Assembly: GCA_905250125.1 (NCBI GenBank)
Contig: CAJNOL010000322.1
Location: 1 to 64,000, forward strand
Length of the DNA stretch: 64,000 bases
Source: Rotaria sordida
Lineage: Eukaryota; Rotifera; Eurotatoria; Philodinida; Philodinidae
Direction: 5' to 3'
Below the pieces are notes generated by a model. The model did no database searches and was not told the origin of the DNA. It saw only the letters and a list, made by a program, of their open reading frames with translations. The position numbers and the translations under genes are program-made. Each line of letters opens with the position of its first letter. The first letter of the stretch is position 1. Below, one piece after another: positions 11,639-23,105 of this stretch.

Positions 11639-14600
11639 GAAAACTCGTACGTCACTTGATGCATCAAGGAAATATAGATGCTAAGCGCTTATCCGATTGA
11701 TCTAAATCATTCAACCCGACGTGAGTAAAACGCTTGAATGTCTAAAATCGACCATCCGTTGACAGGTGAAGTGTCTTAATTAGATATATATCAACCAATC
11801 AGAATTAGCTCAAAGTATTATGTATAAACGAACGAACTATCTTGTCTATACAGTTCATTCTTCTTGATCTTTTAGAGTGGACAAAGACAATAAGGGAAAG
11901 AAAGGATGGTATTGTAATCGGTTGTTCAATAGTATTTTTAATGACAACAAACCACCAAGATACCATAGTATCCAAGATTCCTGTGATATTTGACTGATAA
12001 TCTATTTTACATTCTGTTCATAAAAACAAAATGTCATGCATACACCTACTAAGAATGATTTACGCGTTATTTTTTCATTGTAAGCAACTTTCGAACTTTA
12101 AAATTTTGTCATTAGTAGTTTTGTATTTCACATCCTGGCGTCTTCTAGATGGTCGTATCGTTTTTTTTTAAATGTTTCTTTTTTTTTTCAACTGCTGTTG
12201 TCGCATTATCTTTGCTACGGATTTTTAAACAGTCCCTGTACATGCTTCGTGCACAGCCGTTGACTTAAAAAAAAGTAAAATTCATAGAGAGATGAATCTA
12301 ATTTATGTGTTTTCGTTCGATTGTTTGTTGTTTTATGCTTTTTTAAACTCATCGGTGAAATATCAGATAAAAGAATTGTTTATCGATTGTGATCATGTGC
12401 TGAATGTTTTATATTTCCAATTTAAATTTTATCTTGATAAATACATACGAAAAGTCTCTTTTCTAATCTAAATCGAACAATCCACAACTCGAATACTTTG
12501 TGATAAGTTTCGAAAAATAGAATGTCATTTGACACTTTGCTCTTGAAAATCAATGTGATTAGATGATTTGCTTCAGTTTTCTATTAGAAATACTGTTGTT
12601 CAAGACAAAAAAAGAAAATCAATTTGTAAATCAATAAGTCTAAATAATTTTTATGAATCGATTTTCGTTTTTTGTCGTTTAGTTAAGTAAACTAGAAATT
12701 GAACGTTCGACTATTAAAATTATTATAATCTCAAAAATATCAGTTCGTTTGATGTTCATTCTAAATCGTCTTTTGTAAGTTAACTGAAAATATTTTTAAT
12801 GTTTTTCTACGTGTATTTTAGAATATTCTTTCGTCTCCAATGTCTTTCTCTCAACCAACAATATGAACACAGCAGATAACGAAATCAGCTAAAGACAATG
12901 CTCGAGATTCATGAAAAAACAAAATCATATCATATACGACGAGGATGTCTTATCAATATAATTCTATTGTTTTCAGAATTTGTTGTTTCCTTTCAGAACC
13001 ATACACTTCTTTGTATTTTCTAGAGTATTGAAGAATAATGTTAAACTCAACTTGTTTTAAATACGTCGTTCTTTTATTCGAATAATTTATTCCACGACGC
13101 TTCACATCAATCGTAGGTTTTTTTTTCATCGAATTTGAAAGTATTTTTTTTCAAAATATCACATGAAGCCGAAACTGTTAAATCGTCAGATAGATACGAA
13201 AATGTTAAATCTATTTTGAGGAATTTTTACTATTGAATTGTTGAGATTAAAGACGCTACATATTTCAGTATTTAAACAAAACAATATTATACATATATAC
13301 TGAAATTTTTTAATTTCAACAATAAAAAAATGAAGATTTCTCAACATAGATTTAAGAATTTGTATATCTATCTGATGATTTAACGATTCCGGGTTTTTGG
13401 AATCATCAAACTCTACATTACTTTCTCTAGACGACAGAAATTTGATCTTAGTAGTAGCTTTGTTAAGCAGTCGCAATATTTGATTTTACCAATATTCTTT
13501 AATCAACAATTAACAAACACATAATGTAAGAAGACAAAAGGTGAAGACAGTAGAAAGTAGAGATTTGTGAAGTCAAACTTTTATATTCTATTAATATTTT
13601 CTGTCGGAGTTTAACTCTCGAAAAATGTGTTTTTTTATTAGCATATAAACTACTTTTTGTGCTACTAATTAATGAGAATGTCTCTCTGATGATTTTTTTT
13701 TAAATTTATCTACGAATCTATAATTTTTGATGCAACTCTAACATTGACTCGAAAAAAATCTTCACGAACACTCCAATTCCGCCAGAGTCGGGTTTCAGAG
13801 TCCAGTGTAGGTTTCTATTAAACAATTCTTTGCTTTCAATAACGGTTCGTGGTAATAACACAACACAAAAAAAAGTGATTGGAACGGAAAAAAAAATCTC
13901 CAATGACTAAATTGAATGAATAAAACACTCGCTTGGTGAACGAATTATAGAGAAATCAAATTGTAATCATTTACTATTGTAAAAAAAAAAGAACCATTGG
14001 AAATCAGTACCTCATGCAATTACATAAAAGACATTTTGAAAGTGTAGGTTGTATCTGACACTCATTTATTAAGTCATCAAAGATCTTGGACAAAAATGGT
14101 TGACTATCTTGTTCATAAATCAGGCTCTTTCAATCGTCACTTAACTGTTCAATAATTCAGTTCAGAAGACTTATTAACTGGAACCACGACAGACTTTTTA
14201 ACTAATGACTGAAATCTATGAGGTAATAAGAGTTTCAACCGAAAAGCAATTTTACATCTAAAAAAGTTCTCTTATAAAATATTTTATAATAACTGTAAGT
14301 CAGTTAATAGATTGATTACTTTATTGATTTTATATTTTACTTTCAGTTTTTTTTTTATTAAAACACATTACGAAAAAAAATTATTCTACATCAATGACAT
14401 ATAATTTGCTATTTTCGTGCGAGCTTTGAACTTTTATATTATTATATTACACTGATGAGAAGCTGTCATCATGTATCTAATAGCTAAATCAATTTTTTTT
14501 TGTATTTTTAGATAAATGAGTAAATGCTTACCTATGTATATTTAGAATAAACTGCACACTCATAAGTACCTTCATGACTCATTGATTGAGACACGTGCAA

Positions 14601-14807
14601 AGGAATAATTTCGTTTGTTATTCTGATTGGTCAAATGCTTGGAAATATTACAAGCAATACAAATTATCTTATTGCTCATAGCGCTTTTATCTTATTGTTG
14701 TTCGGTTTTTTCAATAATTATCATTTATATGCTAAATTTATTCAAATATTAAATACGAATAATAACTTATTAAAATATTGTTATTGTTTTTTGTTTCTAA
14801 ATTAGTC
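11639..14807. other. Gene-free stretch
   Basis: About 3.2 kb of AT-rich DNA upstream of the F-box gene. Apart from the small inverted repeat at 13168-13392, no gene, RNA or repeat could be supported. Minus-strand frames at 13186-13476 and 13718-13903 are short and unlike known proteins. Confidence 0.35.
13168..13392. repeat. Small palindromic foldback element
   Basis: GTTAAATCGTCAGATAGATA near 13177 answers TATCTATCTGATGATTTAAC near 13366, and the complementarity continues inward (GTTAAATCTATTTTGAG against CTCAACATAGATTTAAG). Arms are about 90 bases. No coding capacity. Confidence 0.6.
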
Positions 14808-16505
14808 ATGACAATGTCTACTTCATCTCTTGATATATTACCTGTCGAAATTCTTCATCATATTCTTGATAATCTTGATATTCAAACAATTCTCTTTTCA
14901 TTTCGTTATGTTTGTAAACGATTTGATTCAATCACAACGTCATATAATTATTATAATTTTAATTTTGAATCAATTTCGAAAACAAGATTTCTTCGTATTT
15001 GTCATATGATTCCTTTTGAACAAGTCGTTTCATTAACATTATCTAATAGAGATAAAACCCATGGTCAAATACTATTATTTATCTCATTATTCGATATTAA
15101 TCATTTCCTACGACTTCGTTCATTAACACTTATTCGAATTGAAGCTAATGATTTAAAAATATTTTTGGATTATACAATTCATTCTTCGTTGATTTCTCTA
15201 TCAATTGATTCTCAAACATTAAATATAAGTAAAAATCCTGTATTGAATCTTTTATCATCAACTATAGAACACTATACTCTTCAAAAACTTGACTTGAATA
15301 TGTGGCCTAAAAATATGCAAGAACTTCAATGGCCCATTAATTGTACTATAAGCTATCTTAGAATACAGAACAGTATAACGCTCAATCAATTCTATATTAT
15401 TCTTCAACATTCTCCTTGTTTACAAACAATAATTTTAAAAGATTTTAATGCTAATGATACTAATGAAAATATTTCAACATATTTAAATCCTACACCATCT
15501 TTACAATTAAGATCATTGATATGTGAAGGTGGTCGTATGCAAATGGATAAACTTGAACCATGTCTTTCATTAACACCTGCACTTGTTTATCTTAAATTAA
15601 TTGGTTCGGGAAATTTATTTAATTCTTCATTTGATGGTTATCGATGGGAACATATAATTAAAAATAAACTTCCTCTATTAGAAAAATTTGATTTTTTTGT
15701 TTCAGTTTTTACTCATGTTAATTTTGATACAAGTTATATTGAACAAATTATTTCACTTTTTCAAACATCATTTTGGCTTGATGAAAAACACTGTTTTGTT
15801 ATATGTGATTATATTATTTATATACATAAAGTTATACTTTATTCATTACCAATATGTACTTCTCATTTTGTATATTATTCAGACAAAAATAAAGTTTCTG
15901 CTTCAAATTTTACAATAAATAATAATAATAATTCAATAATGATGGATAATGTTAAACAATTAGATATATATTTAAGTAAAGTTATAGATACTGATGAAAT
16001 AGAAGATGTTAGTTATTTACAATTTCAAAATGTTACTGAACTTACTCTTGCCATTGCTGATAAATGGCCTGAAGGTTCATTTAAATTTCTTTCGACAACG
16101 ATCAATCTTTTCAATATTGTGAAACTTTCATTATCTGTCAATTTTTCCTATGAATATATGCCAAGTATTGTTCATAGTATTAATAAATTACTTAAATATG
16201 CTCATAATATTAATATATTATCTTTATTTGATTATTGGGCTCCAGATGATTATAGAACAAGTATAGAAACAGTATGTTCAATGATAACTCCAAATATAAA
16301 ACATTTACATATCCGAGTGAAAAATAGTGATGATATTAAATTTATTATTGAAAATTTTAAACATTTAAAAAGTATTACTTTTGAACATGCACAAAATTTT
16401 ATTTTCACCAATGGCAAATTTGTTGAATATTTGCCAGTGATGAAAAGACATGTCTCACGATGGGAAAATCAATATGCTTTGCATGTATGGCTCGATAATA
16501 ATTAA
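14808..16505 (+). CDS. F-box protein with LRR-like C-terminal part
   Basis: A single-exon gene for a 565-residue protein. The F-box is at residues 10-47 (LPVEILHHILDNLD followed by a VCKRFD end), the part that binds SKP1 in SCF ubiquitin ligases. The rest is a long leucine-rich region with irregular L-x-L patterns, presumably an LRR-like solenoid that selects the substrate. The start is the ATG at 14808; three residues later there is a second ATG (14814). The sequence TTCTAAATTAG directly in front of the ATG looks like a trans-splice acceptor. Intron-poor F-box genes of this build form a large family in bdelloids. Substrate unknown. Confidence 0.8.
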   Translation: MTMSTSSLDILPVEILHHILDNLDIQTILFSFRYVCKRFDSITTSYNYYNFNFESISKTRFLRICHMIPFEQVVSLTLSNRDKTHGQILLFISLFDINHFLRLRSLTLIRIEANDLKIFLDYTIHSSLISLSIDSQTLNISKNPVLNLLSSTIEHYTLQKLDLNMWPKNMQELQWPINCTISYLRIQNSITLNQFYIILQHSPCLQTIILKDFNANDTNENISTYLNPTPSLQLRSLICEGGRMQMDKLEPCLSLTPALVYLKLIGSGNLFNSSFDGYRWEHIIKNKLPLLEKFDFFVSVFTHVNFDTSYIEQIISLFQTSFWLDEKHCFVICDYIIYIHKVILYSLPICTSHFVYYSDKNKVSASNFTINNNNNSIMMDNVKQLDIYLSKVIDTDEIEDVSYLQFQNVTELTLAIADKWPEGSFKFLSTTINLFNIVKLSLSVNFSYEYMPSIVHSINKLLKYAHNINILSLFDYWAPDDYRTSIETVCSMITPNIKHLHIRVKNSDDIKFIIENFKHLKSITFEHAQNFIFTNGKFVEYLPVMKRHVSRWENQYALHVWLDNN

Positions 16506-16931
16506 TATCTAGTGTTTTATTCATATGTTTTGCAAAGTTTTTTAGTTTTTGAATAGATTCAAAATATTAATGCTTATCTCCCTCTTCTCTTTAAAATCGA
16601 ATCTTCAACAGACTTCAGCTTCTTGAATCCTCAAAGTTGGATCTTCAAGCGATGATATAATATTGAGCTGAAATCTTATGGATATATATTGAGGTTAGTG
16701 ATGAGTGAGGTCAAGCATTTTTGGTGCCGGGTACTGATCAGAAAAATTTCTTGGTTCTAATTTCACACTTAGTAATACATGTGTACTAGTGAAAAAAAAT
16801 GTTATATAATTTTCTAGCAGTGTCAATAAAACTCGAGATATTTTGTATGACCTCGAATATTCTCCCTCCTCGAAGTTCATTACTTTTTTTTTATTCACTA
16901 ATGCTTTACCTATTCTCAACAACTCTATTAT

Positions 16932-17379
16932 CTACGAAGAAGAAGAATTAATTTTACTATCGAAATTGTAATAGTTAATGATGAATAGAATCATCTTGTT
17001 CATATCTAATTGGAATATCTCACCATCACATCTCGAAAAAATATCAGTCCTATTTCTTATGGTCTGTTGAAGTAATAACAATTTTACTGTGACATATTTT
17101 AATGATACATTGCCACACTTTATATCTGACTCACTTTTTTCCATAACGATTTGTGCATGTTGTCGCAAATACATGACTCCAGTTTGGTTTTTTTGGAAAG
17201 TCTTGAGTTTGTTCAATGACTGTTTGTAGAGAAAATAGGATATTTCTATAATCATACGTTGTAAAACAAAGTTTCGAATTATATTTAACATAACACAAGG
17301 ATTTTCTACAATATGGAATTCTTTTTTTCGAGTGTACAATGTATTCCTTGTGGTCGACTATTTTGTCAATACGAGACAT
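16932..17379 (-). pseudogene. Possible broken gene of unknown family
   Basis: Two overlapping minus-strand frames, 17379-17131 and 17339-16932 (135 codons), share a long overlap, as expected from one gene with a frameshift. The first begins with ATG and contains several cysteines (YCRKSLCY, then LCF); the second has a helical, Lys/Gln-rich second half. This recalls the B-box-like plus coiled-coil proteins abundant in rotifers, but the zinc ligands are not intact and I cannot name the family. It may be chance. Confidence 0.2.
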
Positions 17380-20182
17380 TACAAATATTAAATCACCATT
17401 TGTAACCTATCTTTGTTTAAGATCGAGTCCCAAACGAAATGTGCAATAACTTTTTTACTGTCATTTAATTCTGATCAATGCCACATTTCAAGGCTTACCC
17501 AACAAAATCCTACATACAAGTCGATAATTTCGATCTCGGAAAACAAACAGATTTCTCCGGGACTGCTCGAAATATTATCATTTCTGGTCGAAACACAATG
17601 GAAATTAATGGAATCGGAAAGCAATATTCTAGGAGTGGAGTGTTTTCAAATTTTCTGGTCGTTGCCAATTAGAAATACCAGCAACTTAATTGAGAGGGAT
17701 AATAAAAATCCTGAGACTTTTCGGTCTGGACTATTGCTTCCGCGTTCCATCGATTTCGAGTGTTTCTTTGTCGAAATCGGCCTGTATGCATTCATCTAAG
17801 TAGTATCTCTTTATGTGAACGAATGATCGACAAAGTATCAGAAAGATTAAAATTAGTAATGATTCAAGACAATAATCGATTATACGAACATTGTTAAATT
17901 GATATGTTTTATTTTGTGTCGAAAAGTTGTCTTGATCTAAAAATATCAGCTAAAGTCATTGACGAAAATTCATGTCAAAGTGAAGGATAATATTATTACA
18001 AGTTTTCATCTACAGTAAAATGTATTGACTTGAAACTTGATAGTTAGTTAGTATTAAGTAGGTAGAATAATTTATCAAATTCAACAAAAATGTGCTTCTG
18101 TTGAATACAAAAATAATGAATTTTAAATTCGTTTCAGAACTTCTGTAACATCTTTTATATTACTCTTTCAATGATTTTTCGAAGGTATTCAATCGAATTA
18201 TAAGTTTAGCAAATAATTCATAATCTTCTCTATTGAAATCTGTTAAAATTTTGTTTATTCAGAAAAAAAGCATAGAAGATATTATTTACAATCATAAACA
18301 ATTTCAAAAATCCTAATGTCCTACTAATGAGATTTGTGATGGTAGGTTTTTGTTGTCTGTTCTCATTAATGTATTTTATTGATTGTTTTCAACTTATCTA
18401 TTGTGTAAATGAAATTCATTTCAGAATGCTTGTATTTGTTTAATCGCTACAAACTAATTTTAAGCCATATACTTTAGAGAGTATTAAAAAAATAACTTTA
18501 TATTTAAGTAATGTGGCCAATTCATATTTTATCTCTGCGTTTGTTAACAGTATTCGACTATATCATTGTTCATTATCTAATGTATCTCAGAGCAAAATAT
18601 GATAGTTAAATATAGTCAATAGTTTAAGAATAATACTATTCTCAATTTTTGTTTTGTGAAATTCTCACAAGTGAAGTCCTCCAACTGAGTAATCCATTTT
18701 TAGTCGAGACTATATGTTTCACATAGATCCTAATGAGCTATGAATGATATGAATTCTTTTCAAGCCCTTAGCTTATTGCTGTCGAAATATTGTATTGTTA
18801 TGATGTTTTTTTGAAGTCACTGCCGTGCCTACAGACACACTAGGAAAACCCATTTTCGAATTTCGACTTAAAACGTTCCACAGATACTAGGTTCAGCGAG
18901 AATAATTTGTTATGAAAGTTTCACATCGTTTCGTTGTTCCTATCCTAAGATACAGGTGGTCTTTTACATTGCTTATATATACCAGCAGATTTGATGGTCT
19001 TATTTCATGAAAGGAGCAAATTAAAAGATCTGAAATTTTCACAATTAAGTATTCTCATCAAATCATGTCTCTATGTAAAGTTTCAAGTCGAAATTCGAAA
19101 ACAAATTTTTCTAGTATTCCTGAGTAGGACTACAGCATTGACTTAAAAATATCGTAAAAATGCAGTATCTCAACAGAAATAAGCTAAGAATCCGAATTAG
19201 AGATTTGCGGAATCATTTTGTTTTTGTTCCGATCTCAATCTAGAGAAAGCTATTCGAGAATTTATTCATATCACATCTAAAATAATTCTTTAATGCTCGA
19301 TTTTTTTGATTTATCTACTCAATGACTAGCACTTCTTTTGATCATCTCTCTTGAGTTATATTGTGATTCATAGAATGTGTTTACAGTCATCAAACATTTT
19401 ACTATAAACTTGAGTTTCTTGTAGTTTCAGTTCCGCACATCTATAGTTTGAACTCTTTTCAGTCTGCTCATAGTTCATTAGAGTTTACATGATACACAAT
19501 GATTCCGACTCAAAAGTGATTAATCAGTTGAGAGACTTCCTTCGTTTGCCATGCGCTAGAAGAGAAAAAAGATCGTGCTTAAGCGTTACATCTACTGTTA
19601 ATAAATCATTACAATGTATAAGATGACTGTCTTGTTTTCTATGTAATTAGTCCTTCATTTTTTAAGGGAACAACGTGAGAAATACTTAAAATATAGAAAT
19701 TGTAATTGAAATCAAAAGAGAAAAAAAATATATATCAATTTAAATCTTATTTCTGTATGCATTGATAAAAACGTTTATCACAGATGAAATATTCTACTTT
19801 AGTTTGTTGTAATATCAATGATGTCGCTCGTTGACAATCGAAATAAAAAATATCATTTTTTTCTGATTGGTCATATTTTCTCTCTACCCTTCTATAGAAG
19901 TAATGAATGTAATCTATTTTTTCTATTTATAATATTCATAAATTTTTAGTTTAGACTGTATGTTGAATCTACGCTATAGACGATGATTAATTTTTATTAA
20001 TTATGAATATAAATCTCAATATAAAACATCTTACGAGCATACACAATCATATTCATTTGATATAAAACATATGTTACTATTAACAGATATTCAACAAATA
20101 CAATGGAATAAAAATTGTTGTTTTTTTCCTTAAAATATAATCTTAATTTGTTTTAAACGAAAAAAATTAATTGTTTTATTTA
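17380..20182. other. Gene-free stretch
   Basis: No gene could be supported. A 128-codon plus-strand frame (17413-17799) begins at a non-ATG codon and has no recognisable features. The inverted repeat at 18766-19192 is the only structure seen. Confidence 0.35.
18766..19192. repeat. Palindromic foldback element
   Basis: Ends are CTTAGCTTATTGCTGTC and the complementary GACAGAAATAAGCTAAG type border. Strong inner match: TTCGAATTTCGACTTAAAAC (about 18855) against GTTTCAAGTCGAAATTCGAA (about 19079). Arms can be followed across the whole element. No coding capacity. Confidence 0.65.
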
Positions 20183-20203
20183 GTTTTTTTTTTGTAGATA
20201 TAA
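20183..20203 (+). promoter_or_regulatory. Candidate trans-splice acceptor of GTPBP10
   Basis: A run of T residues ends in GTAG (AG at 20196-20197), six bases before the start codon, giving TAG|ATATAAATG. The same layout recurs before most genes of the window. Spliced-leader trans-splicing is established in bdelloid rotifers; its use here is inferred. Confidence 0.5.
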
Positions 20204-23089
20204 ATGTTTTTGAGTCGTTGTTTATACAAAATAGCTGAACAAGATCTTGGTCGTCATTTAAATTTACCATTTATTGATAAACTTCGTGTTTATGTTCGTG
20301 GTGGACGTGGTGGAAATGGTTTAAAAAAATATGGTGGTATTGGAGGGCAAGGTGGTCATGTTCTTGTACATGGTAAACGTAATTTAACATTAAAAAATGT
20401 TTATGAAAAAAATTTAGCTAAACGTTATATAGCATCCGATGGTGAACATAGTTATAAAACATGTTTAAATGCACAATCAGGTGAAAATCTAATTATTCAT
20501 GTACCATTAGGTATTCAAATCTTACGTGAGAATGGTGAATTAATAGATGAAATAAATGATATTGATGATGAATGTATTGTAGCACATGGTGGTGATGGAG
20601 GAAATTATAAAACACATTTTCAAGGACAACCTGGTGAAGCTACAATGATTAATTTTGATTTAAAATTATTAGCTGATGTTGGGTTAGTAAGAAAAGAGAA
20701 AATTTTTTAAAATTATTTTCCATTTATTGAGACTGACATGTGAAATGATGGATGACCGAAAAGCAATTTGATAAAAATATTCGCTCACTTTTTTCAACCT
20801 GTAGAAAGAAGAAGGGAGGGATTGAATTCCGATATGATTAGTCAATAAGCATTACATGTACATTGAACTCGACTGTTGATAATAATCAACTCTTTTTATC
20901 TACCTATTTCATGAGCGATTAGGATATTTTCATATAGTTCGTTAGCACTTCAAAATGATATAAAAATATCAAATAAAAAAAAATACTGATCAGTATAAGA
21001 AATCCTAAAAAGACTGTTCTTGAAACATGATTTTGAGCCTTTTTATTACTGGTATTCAGTTATAATAAAATTACGATTTCTATGAAAACTAATAAGATAC
21101 TCTGAATCAACATTCTAAACTGAGTGGACTTATTTGTATTTCAATTATTTTGACAAACTTTTTTTTTTCGTCAAAAAATTTACCTTCTAGTCTCTCTTAG
21201 GGTTGGGTCAAAAAATGAATTTCATCAAAATGTTATTTTGACAGTGGGAATCAATTTCTAAATTTATAAAACGATAGCAGATGACTAAATGATAAAAAGA
21301 AAGTTTTCAAAAAATTCATTTTTTGACTTAACCCTAATGGAGACCAGGAATGAATTTTCCAACGAGAAAAAAAGGTTTGTAAAAATATTTGAAATACAAG
21401 TAAGTCCACTCAGTTTGAAATTTCTCGTGTAGAAGTTACAAGTTGATCTTTTAGAAGTCTGTAAATTAAATTTGAACGAACTTGAGGAACACAAAAAAAT
21501 TAATCAAAGTAGAACCGAAAATTATTTCAAATATAACGAATGAAATAGCAAACATTTCTCTATAGAATGATATATTAATAATTAATTTTCTCCAAGATAT
21601 TTGTCAACAGTAGTTATTTTGGTAAAAAAATCTCATGTCAATTAAGGTAATTTTTTTCCATCTCTATAAAAAACAGACATGCAAAGTGAACTCAGTCATT
21701 TCAGAATGATTGTTCTAAACTTCTTGATACGTTATCTAAACCATAAAATCATCGAGAAATGTTGAACCTATATTCGGAAACAATACAAAATTTTGATGCT
21801 AACCAAATTTCTCTTTGATAACATCGTTAGAAGCAAAAAATAATGATTTGAATACTTATTAATGAACATCAAATATGAAAAATAATGTCGTCTGATCGAT
21901 ATATCGAATCAAACAAGTTAACTTTTCTTATTACAGAACTTGCTGAAAATCAGTTATGATTTTTTTATCATTTCAGTTTTTGTTTAAATTGAATAATAAA
22001 CATGAAACTCACACGAAAAAAACATAAATCATATAAACAATCATCATTATAATATACAGTAAAATTTTTCTATATGGAGGAGTATGTCATTTGAGAGGAT
22101 GAATAAACTTCTACGTGATTAGCATCTTGTTATTCTGATAGTAAGTGTTTATTTTGAGTTTCATAAATGATCATCGGTTCGATAATGCACATATGGTATT
22201 TGATATAATACATTTATTGAAAGATATAGAATTTAGTAATAAATTTGATGTTTTGATGTACAATTGAATAAAACAAGATATTAAAAGGGAAAAACGAAAG
22301 TATATTAGATCTAATTAATATCTAACTTTAGATTATATATTGTCTTTTTCAAAAGAAATAGACAGAGTAAAATATTAGTGACAGCAGCTACATTTTAATC
22401 CGCTAGAGATTACGCTAAAAACTTTAATAAAAAAAAAAAAAAACAATATTTTATTTAGATTTGTTGGTTATCCAAATGCTGGTAAATCAACTCTTCTTTC
22501 AATGCTTTCTCGTACACAACCAGCAATATCACCTGTACCATTTACTACTCTTCATCCTCAATTAGGCACTGTTGTATTTGATGATGGTCGTTCATTTACT
22601 ATAGCTGATTTACCAGGTCTTATTGAAGGATCACATGTAAAAATGGGTCTTGGTTCAAGATTTTTAAAACATACATTACGATCAAAAATTCTTTTATTTA
22701 TTATTGATATAAATGGATTTCAATTAGAATATCGTTCACCATTACGATCAGCATTTGATTCAATTGTATTTTTAACAAAAGAACTTGAACTTTATGAACC
22801 ATCTTTATTAAATAAATCAGCCATATTAGCTATTAATAAAATTGATCAATTAGATAATAATGATAAAAAATTAAATGAACTTTATTATTCATTAAATAAT
22901 TATAAACAAATATTAGAAAATGAATATGATAATAAATGGTGTCCAAAAAATTTCTTTCATTTTGAACATATTGTTGAAATATCTGGTAAATATGGTACAA
23001 ATTGTAATCATTTATGCTCTATTCTAAGACGTTCACTTGATGAATATACTAATCGAGAACAAAAGAAAATAAAATTTTCATTATTGTAG
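20204..23089 (+). CDS. GTPBP10: Mitochondrial Obg-family GTPase (GTPBP10 / ObgH2)
   Basis: Two exons, 20204-20682 and 22459-23089, encode 369 residues (human 387). The donor is GG|GTTAGT, which restores the expected ADVGFVGYPNAGKS reading; using the nearby GTAAGA instead breaks the phase. The Obg fold fills the N-terminal 150 residues with the Gly-rich RGGRGGNG and GGIGGQGG loops. The G domain shows G1 GYPNAGKST, the switch FTTLHPQLG, G3 DLPG, G4 NKID and a G5-like SGKYG. The family helps assemble the large subunit of the mitochondrial ribosome. The first residues are weakly basic, compatible with a mitochondrial signal. First gene of a close four-gene series; the stop codon (23087-23089) is 16 bases from the next ATG. 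The 1776-bp intron contains a foldback element. Confidence 0.9.
21113..21422. repeat. Palindromic foldback element in GTPBP10 intron
   Basis: AAACTGAGTGGACTTATTTG (21117) answers CAAGTAAGTCCACTCAGTTT (about 21399). Inner blocks TTAGGGTTGGGTCAAAAAAT and ATTTTTTGACTTAACCCTAA also pair. A similar end sequence (GACTTATATGTATTTCAAAT) occurs in the larger palindrome at 36560-37850, so the two may belong to one family. Confidence 0.65.
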
Positions 23090-23105
23090 ATATAATAATA
23101 AAATA
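23072..23105 (+). promoter_or_regulatory. Candidate trans-splice acceptor overlapping the GTPBP10 stop codon
   Basis: TTTTCATTATTG-TAG-ATATAATAATAAAATA precedes the PCID2 ATG. The TAG that ends GTPBP10 is also the best acceptor AG for the next gene, and the bases after it (ATATAA) match those after the GTPBP10 acceptor. There is no room for a separate promoter or a poly(A) site, which points to a shared precursor RNA. Confidence 0.5.

Noticed and set aside
14430..14480. CTGATGAG at about 14452 as another hammerhead ribozyme
   Set aside because: No GAAA box or paired helix II follows within a workable distance.
17413..17799. A 128-codon plus-strand frame
   Set aside because: It starts at a non-ATG codon, has no recognisable domain, and no sign of splicing or conserved composition.
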